Below, one piece after another: positions 4,308-7,415 of a DNA stretch of 7,415 nucleotides. Every line of letters starts with the position of its first letter. The first letter of the stretch is position 1. This DNA is from Deltaproteobacteria bacterium. Its GTDB lineage: Bacteria > Desulfobacterota > Desulfobacteria > Desulfobacterales > SG8-13. Made by a program: the position numbers and the translations under genes. The notes below the pieces were generated by a model. That model was not told the origin of the DNA and made no database searches. It saw only the letters and a program-made list of their open reading frames with translations. The DNA lies in the NCBI GenBank assembly GCA_024639205.1, contig JAHEIV010000142.1:1-7415 (forward strand), read 5' to 3'.

Positions 4308-6182
4308 ATGACCCCATCTATCTATTGGGCAGACAGCTACGTTGAAAAAAGATGCAGCGCCGATGAGGCGGTCCGGCACATACGACCGGGTCGGCGGGTT
4401 TTCATCGGCTCGGCCTGTGGTGAACCCCAGGAGTTGGTTCGCGCTTTGTCGAAAGTCGCCGAACGCCTTACAGGCCTGGAGATCATCCGTATGATGAGCC
4501 AGGAAACCACATCACTGACGGCCATCGCCAACCGAACCCGTGACTACAACATGTATATCCGAACCATCTACCTGGGATCGGTCGGTGTTGAAACCATTGC
4601 CCGCAATAAGCGCTTTATCACCCCCATGAACATGTCGGATGTTCCCGGTGTGTTTTCCAGGAAAAAACTGCCGATCCACGTGGCTCTCGTTCAGGTATCA
4701 CCACCGGACGATTTCGGCTGGATGAGTCTGGGCATTTCCGTCGACGTGACGCTGGCTGCCGCCCAATCGGCCGATTGGGTCATCGTCCAAGTAAATTCGA
4801 AAATGCCCCGGGTACTGGGACAAAGCTTCATCCATGTCAACGACGTGGATGCCGTGGTCGAGCATGAAGAGGATTTGATCACCGTCGGAGAACAAAGGTT
4901 TTCTCCGGAAGCCGAGCAGATCGGCCAACACATCGCCCGACTGATCGAGGATGGATCGACTCTTCAGATCGGCCTCGATGCCGCCTCCCAGGCCACGGTC
5001 AGGGCCCTGTCGCAAAAAAACGATCTGGGTATTCACTCCCAGTACCTGACCGACGACGTGATGCATCTGTTTGCCAAAGGGGTGATTACGAACCGGAAAA
5101 AAGGTTTCAACCAGGGAAAAATGGTCGCTTCGGCGGCAATCGGATCCGAGAATCTCTACGAGTTCACCAACGACAACCCGGCAGTGGACTTTCATCCGTC
5201 GGACTATGTCAATGATCCGTTCATCATCGCCCGCCACAACCGGATGGTGTCGATGAACGTGGCGTCTGCAATCGATCTCACCGGCCAGGTTGCTGCGGAT
5301 GCTTCCCCCCAGACGTTGTATGCCGGTGTGTCCGGGGTTGTCGATTTCGTCCGGGGAACCCGGCGCGCCCAGGGAGGCAAGTCGATCCTGATGCTGTATT
5401 CTACTTCACCGGACGGCAAATCGAGCAACATTGTGCCCGTACTCACCGACCGTGCAGTCGTGGTACCCCGGGGGGATGTTCAATACGTGGCCACCGAATA
5501 CGGAGTGGTGAATCTTTTTGGCAAGAGCCTTCAGGAGCGGGTTATCGCCTTAATCGCAATTGCCCATCCGGATTTTCGGGCAATGCTTTTCGAGTCCGCC
5601 AAACAGATCGGAATGATCGGCCAGGAGCGCAGCTTGGGAGAAGCGGTCAGGGGTATCTATCCGGTCAGGTTGGAGGAAACCGTGGAAATCGCCGGCGAAC
5701 AGATCACGATTCGACCGTCCAAGCCGGTGGACGAGCGCCGGATCCAGGATCACTACTATCAACTGGACAGAGATGATGTTTTTTCGCGCTTCATGCACGA
5801 AAAAACCAGCTTTGGACGTTCGGATGTAGAACCGAAATCACAGATCGATTATGTTAGAGATTTGACCCTTGTGGCGCTGATTGGCGAATTTGGATTTGGG
5901 CAAGTGATTGCCGTGGGTGAAAGCATGTTGATGTATAACACCAATATGGCCGAGGTGGCCTTTTCCGTAAACCGGAAATTCCAGGGCAAAGGGTTGTCTC
6001 GGATAATTCTTCGCAAGCTGGCGGATGCGGCCCGGGAAAACGGCATTGCCGGGCTGACGGCCTACACGGCTCCGCACAACAGGGCGATGATCAAACTTTT
6101 TAAAACCCTTCCTTACAAGGTCCACAGCTCCTATGATGGCGAAGGGGTAACCCTGACCTGCCGATTCGACGAACTGGCCTAG
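4308..6182 (+). CDS. Acetyl-CoA hydrolase/transferase domain fused to GNAT acetyltransferase
   Basis: A 624-aa cytoplasmic two-domain protein. Residues about 10-455 match the acetyl-CoA hydrolase/4-hydroxybutyrate CoA-transferase family. Landmarks are GSACGEPQELV (34-44), VALVQVSPPDDFGWMSLGISVDV (125-147), LGQSFIHVNDVDAVVE (170-185), KGVITNRKKGFNQGK (257-271), IDLTGQVAADA (322-332), GVSGVVDFVRG (340-350) and VQYVATEYGVVNLFGKSLQER (391-411). Family members move CoA between carboxylic acids through a glutamyl-CoA thioester. Here the usual HTEM-type catalytic Glu is replaced by Gln245 (HSQY, 243-246). Residues about 475-624 are a GNAT domain with the acetyl-CoA-binding motif RKFQGKGLS (556-564) and the later NRAMIKLFKTL helix (591-601). 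NCBI uses a bifunctional name for such fusions. The GNAT part may acetylate protein lysines or a small amine. The start is firm: ATG with AAGGAG 9 bases upstream. It appears monocistronic and meets a convergent operon 54 bases after its stop. Confidence 0.93.
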   Translation: MTPSIYWADSYVEKRCSADEAVRHIRPGRRVFIGSACGEPQELVRALSKVAERLTGLEIIRMMSQETTSLTAIANRTRDYNMYIRTIYLGSVGVETIARNKRFITPMNMSDVPGVFSRKKLPIHVALVQVSPPDDFGWMSLGISVDVTLAAAQSADWVIVQVNSKMPRVLGQSFIHVNDVDAVVEHEEDLITVGEQRFSPEAEQIGQHIARLIEDGSTLQIGLDAASQATVRALSQKNDLGIHSQYLTDDVMHLFAKGVITNRKKGFNQGKMVASAAIGSENLYEFTNDNPAVDFHPSDYVNDPFIIARHNRMVSMNVASAIDLTGQVAADASPQTLYAGVSGVVDFVRGTRRAQGGKSILMLYSTSPDGKSSNIVPVLTDRAVVVPRGDVQYVATEYGVVNLFGKSLQERVIALIAIAHPDFRAMLFESAKQIGMIGQERSLGEAVRGIYPVRLEETVEIAGEQITIRPSKPVDERRIQDHYYQLDRDDVFSRFMHEKTSFGRSDVEPKSQIDYVRDLTLVALIGEFGFGQVIAVGESMLMYNTNMAEVAFSVNRKFQGKGLSRIILRKLADAARENGIAGLTAYTAPHNRAMIKLFKTLPYKVHSSYDGEGVTLTCRFDELA

Positions 6183-6236
6183 CCGCCGGTTTCAAGAGTC
6201 GCAGGCGTTCAGGTGCGGATGCAGGTTGCGATCCCG

Positions 6237-6932
6237 TCAACCGGGGATAACCACTCGATGGAACCCCTCTGCCAGCTGGAACGGACCGTCAGCGGCCATT
6301 TCTTTGCAACGACTGCGGAGCCATTTCTCCAGGTCCGGATTCCTGAACTCCCTGACCTGGCTGGCATGGCATTTCAAGGCGACCAGCTTGCGCTCGAATG
6401 TGTCGGTGACATCAGTCCGGTGGTTGATCTCGTCTGTCCTCCAGAACCAGATCTCCCTGACTTTATGCGGCTCCAGCCCATCCTCCAGCAAGTCCGGGTA
6501 AGCCAGGTGATCTCTTGCATATGGGTAGACAGCATCCAGGACCACCTGTCCGACAATGCGATGATCCCGGTGCCAGATGTAACGACGATAGGGGTCGGAG
6601 GTGGCAACAATCTCCGGACGGTACGTGCGGATCTGGCGTACGATCTCTTTTCGAAAATCCGGTGTGTCCTCCAGACTCTGGTCGAGGTATCCGAGAAACA
6701 CCACGTGCTCAACCCCTAAAAGACGAGCGGCTTCCCGCTGCTCCGCCTCTCTGATCTTCACCAGTTGCTCGGAGGCAAGGCTGCGGTCAGAGGTCCCTTT
6801 ATCCCCGCTGGTGCAAACCACATACACGACTCTCCGGCCCGCTTGGGTCCACTGCGCCACCGTTCCGGCTACACCGAATTCGGCGTCATCCGGGTGCGCT
6901 GCAATCACCAATGTGTCTGTCGCGATTGTCAC
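6237..6932 (-). CDS. PIG-L/LmbE-family zinc-dependent N-deacetylase
   Basis: This 231-aa protein is the usual length for PIG-L deacetylases, which remove the acetyl group from GlcNAc conjugates (MshB, BshB, GPI-precursor PIG-L). The AHPDDAEFG motif (12-20) supplies the predicted zinc ligands H13 and D16 and the general base D15. The third ligand is H124 of HRDHR (121-125). The Rossmann-like start TLVIAAHPDD and TSGDKGTSD (41-49) are typical. No signal peptide is seen, so it is cytoplasmic. The start is GTG 6932 with GAGG 9 bases upstream. That site overlaps the TGA of the glycosyltransferase gene, implying translational coupling and one operon. The pairing suggests it deacetylates the glycosyltransferase's product, for example a GlcNAc conjugate on the way to a sugar thiol or glycolipid. 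The exact substrate is not readable from sequence. Confidence 0.93.
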   Translation of the reverse strand: MTIATDTLVIAAHPDDAEFGVAGTVAQWTQAGRRVVYVVCTSGDKGTSDRSLASEQLVKIREAEQREAARLLGVEHVVFLGYLDQSLEDTPDFRKEIVRQIRTYRPEIVATSDPYRRYIWHRDHRIVGQVVLDAVYPYARDHLAYPDLLEDGLEPHKVREIWFWRTDEINHRTDVTDTFERKLVALKCHASQVREFRNPDLEKWLRSRCKEMAADGPFQLAEGFHRVVIPG

Positions 6933-6943
6933 TTTCTATCACC

Positions 6944-7415
6944 TCAGTTTAGACGAGATCGAAGGTTATCAAGGACCGCCGTATACTCCTGCGCAATGGC
7001 ATCGGTCACATTCGACCAACTGAATCTGCGCACCGAGTCGCGGATATGATTTGCCGGTGGCGGTCTTTTCCACCAGCGTTGGAGGGCCCTGTCGATTCCT
7101 TCCGCCAATGCGCTGATCGACGAACTGCCAATCAGTTCTCCGTTTTTGCCGTTTTGAATGATACTTTCCATGTCACCGACCCGGGTGGTCACCACCGGCG
7201 TGTTGCAGGCCATAGATTCCAGCGCTACCAGCCCGAAGCTTTCGTAATACGAGGACACCACCAGGGTATCCGCTGCGCTGTAGTAAGGCGGCAAACCCAC
7301 CTGGGCCACCCGACCGACAAATATCACCCGGTCAGCGATCCCCAACTTGCGCGCCAGTTTATTCAAATCCCTCGTTTCCGGGGCATCGTGACCGTCGCCA
7401 CCCACCAGCACCAAC
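6944..7415 (-). CDS. GT-B glycosyltransferase (GT4/MshA-BshA-like), C-terminal part
   Basis: Only the last 156 or so residues are in the window; the N-terminal acceptor domain lies beyond base 7415, and the first in-frame TTG is not the real start. The visible part is the nucleotide-sugar-binding half of a GT-B retaining glycosyltransferase. It contains LVGGDG, then LGIADRVIFVGRV, YYSAADTLVVSSYYESFGLVALESMACNTPVV and the following VGDMESII. The E-x7-E motif (ESFGLVALE) is intact. This ADxxVxxSYxESFGLVALEAMACGTPVV pattern is typical of family GT4 enzymes, including MshA, BshA and sucrose-phosphate-synthase relatives. The family usually transfers GlcNAc, glucose or mannose from a nucleotide sugar. 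The PIG-L gene 11 bases downstream favours a GlcNAc-type product, but acceptor identity cannot be decided without the missing N-terminus. Confidence 0.92.
   Translation of the reverse strand, partial: LVLVGGDGHDAPETRDLNKLARKLGIADRVIFVGRVAQVGLPPYYSAADTLVVSSYYESFGLVALESMACNTPVVTTRVGDMESIIQNGKNGELIGSSSISALAEGIDRALQRWWKRPPPANHIRDSVRRFSWSNVTDAIAQEYTAVLDNLRSRLN

Noticed and set aside
4698..5237. 179-codon minus-strand frame inside the CoA-transferase gene
   Set aside because: It is antisense to strongly conserved family motifs and has no recognisable domain; a shadow of the real gene.
6183..6236. Bidirectional terminator between the convergent genes
   Set aside because: The 54 bases contain no convincing stem with flanking A and T runs.
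6213..6719. 168-codon + strand frame opposite the PIG-L gene
   Set aside because: The minus strand encodes the AHPDD and HRDH zinc motifs in a coupled operon; the + frame has no domain and is a shadow.

Overview
The window looks like a bacterial chromosome segment of moderate GC (roughly the low fifties per cent by eye). The best taxonomic guess is a Desulfobacterota (sulfate-reducer-like) genome. That rests on the style of three proteins: a PilZ protein with a helical N-terminal extension, a CoA-transferase/GNAT fusion, and a short RR-rich protein with RRSGKDRR-type motifs. It is an inference from family resemblance; no rRNA or other taxonomic marker is present.

Layout. On the + strand, 1-594 is the C-terminal part of an ankyrin-repeat protein that starts outside the window. 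A near-consensus sigma70 promoter (689-717) precedes a PilZ-domain protein (788-1198). About 670 bases without a recognisable gene follow, ending in an AT-rich promoter region ahead of a secreted or membrane-anchored lytic transglycosylase (1868-2623). Next comes a 10-helix DMT/EamA-type exporter (2766-3704). A doubtful + ORF (3701-3967) overlaps the exporter stop and the 3' end of the next gene.

At 3856-4080 (minus) lies a small basic RR-repeat protein with an ideal ribosome binding site and its own promoter. It is transcribed divergently from a 624-aa acetyl-CoA hydrolase/transferase fused to a C-terminal GNAT acetyltransferase (4308-6182, +). The 227-base divergent region holds a promoter for each side and a short palindrome over the rightward -10/start region. 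At the right end, on the minus strand, are a GT-B glycosyltransferase of family-4 type (6944-7415, N-terminus outside) and, 11 bases downstream, a PIG-L/LmbE zinc deacetylase (6237-6932). They probably form one operon converging on the CoA-transferase gene.

How they fit together. The left half looks like single-gene units: c-di-GMP response, cell-wall cleavage, efflux. The two points most worth attention are on the right. First, the CoA-transferase domain has Gln where the catalytic Glu of the family is expected, yet it remains fused to an apparently intact GNAT domain. Second, the glycosyltransferase + PIG-L deacetylase pair has the same enzymology as the first two steps of mycothiol or bacillithiol synthesis, so it could make an N-acetylglucosaminyl conjugate and deacetylate it. 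No CRISPR array, tRNA, rRNA, IS element or obvious defence system was seen.
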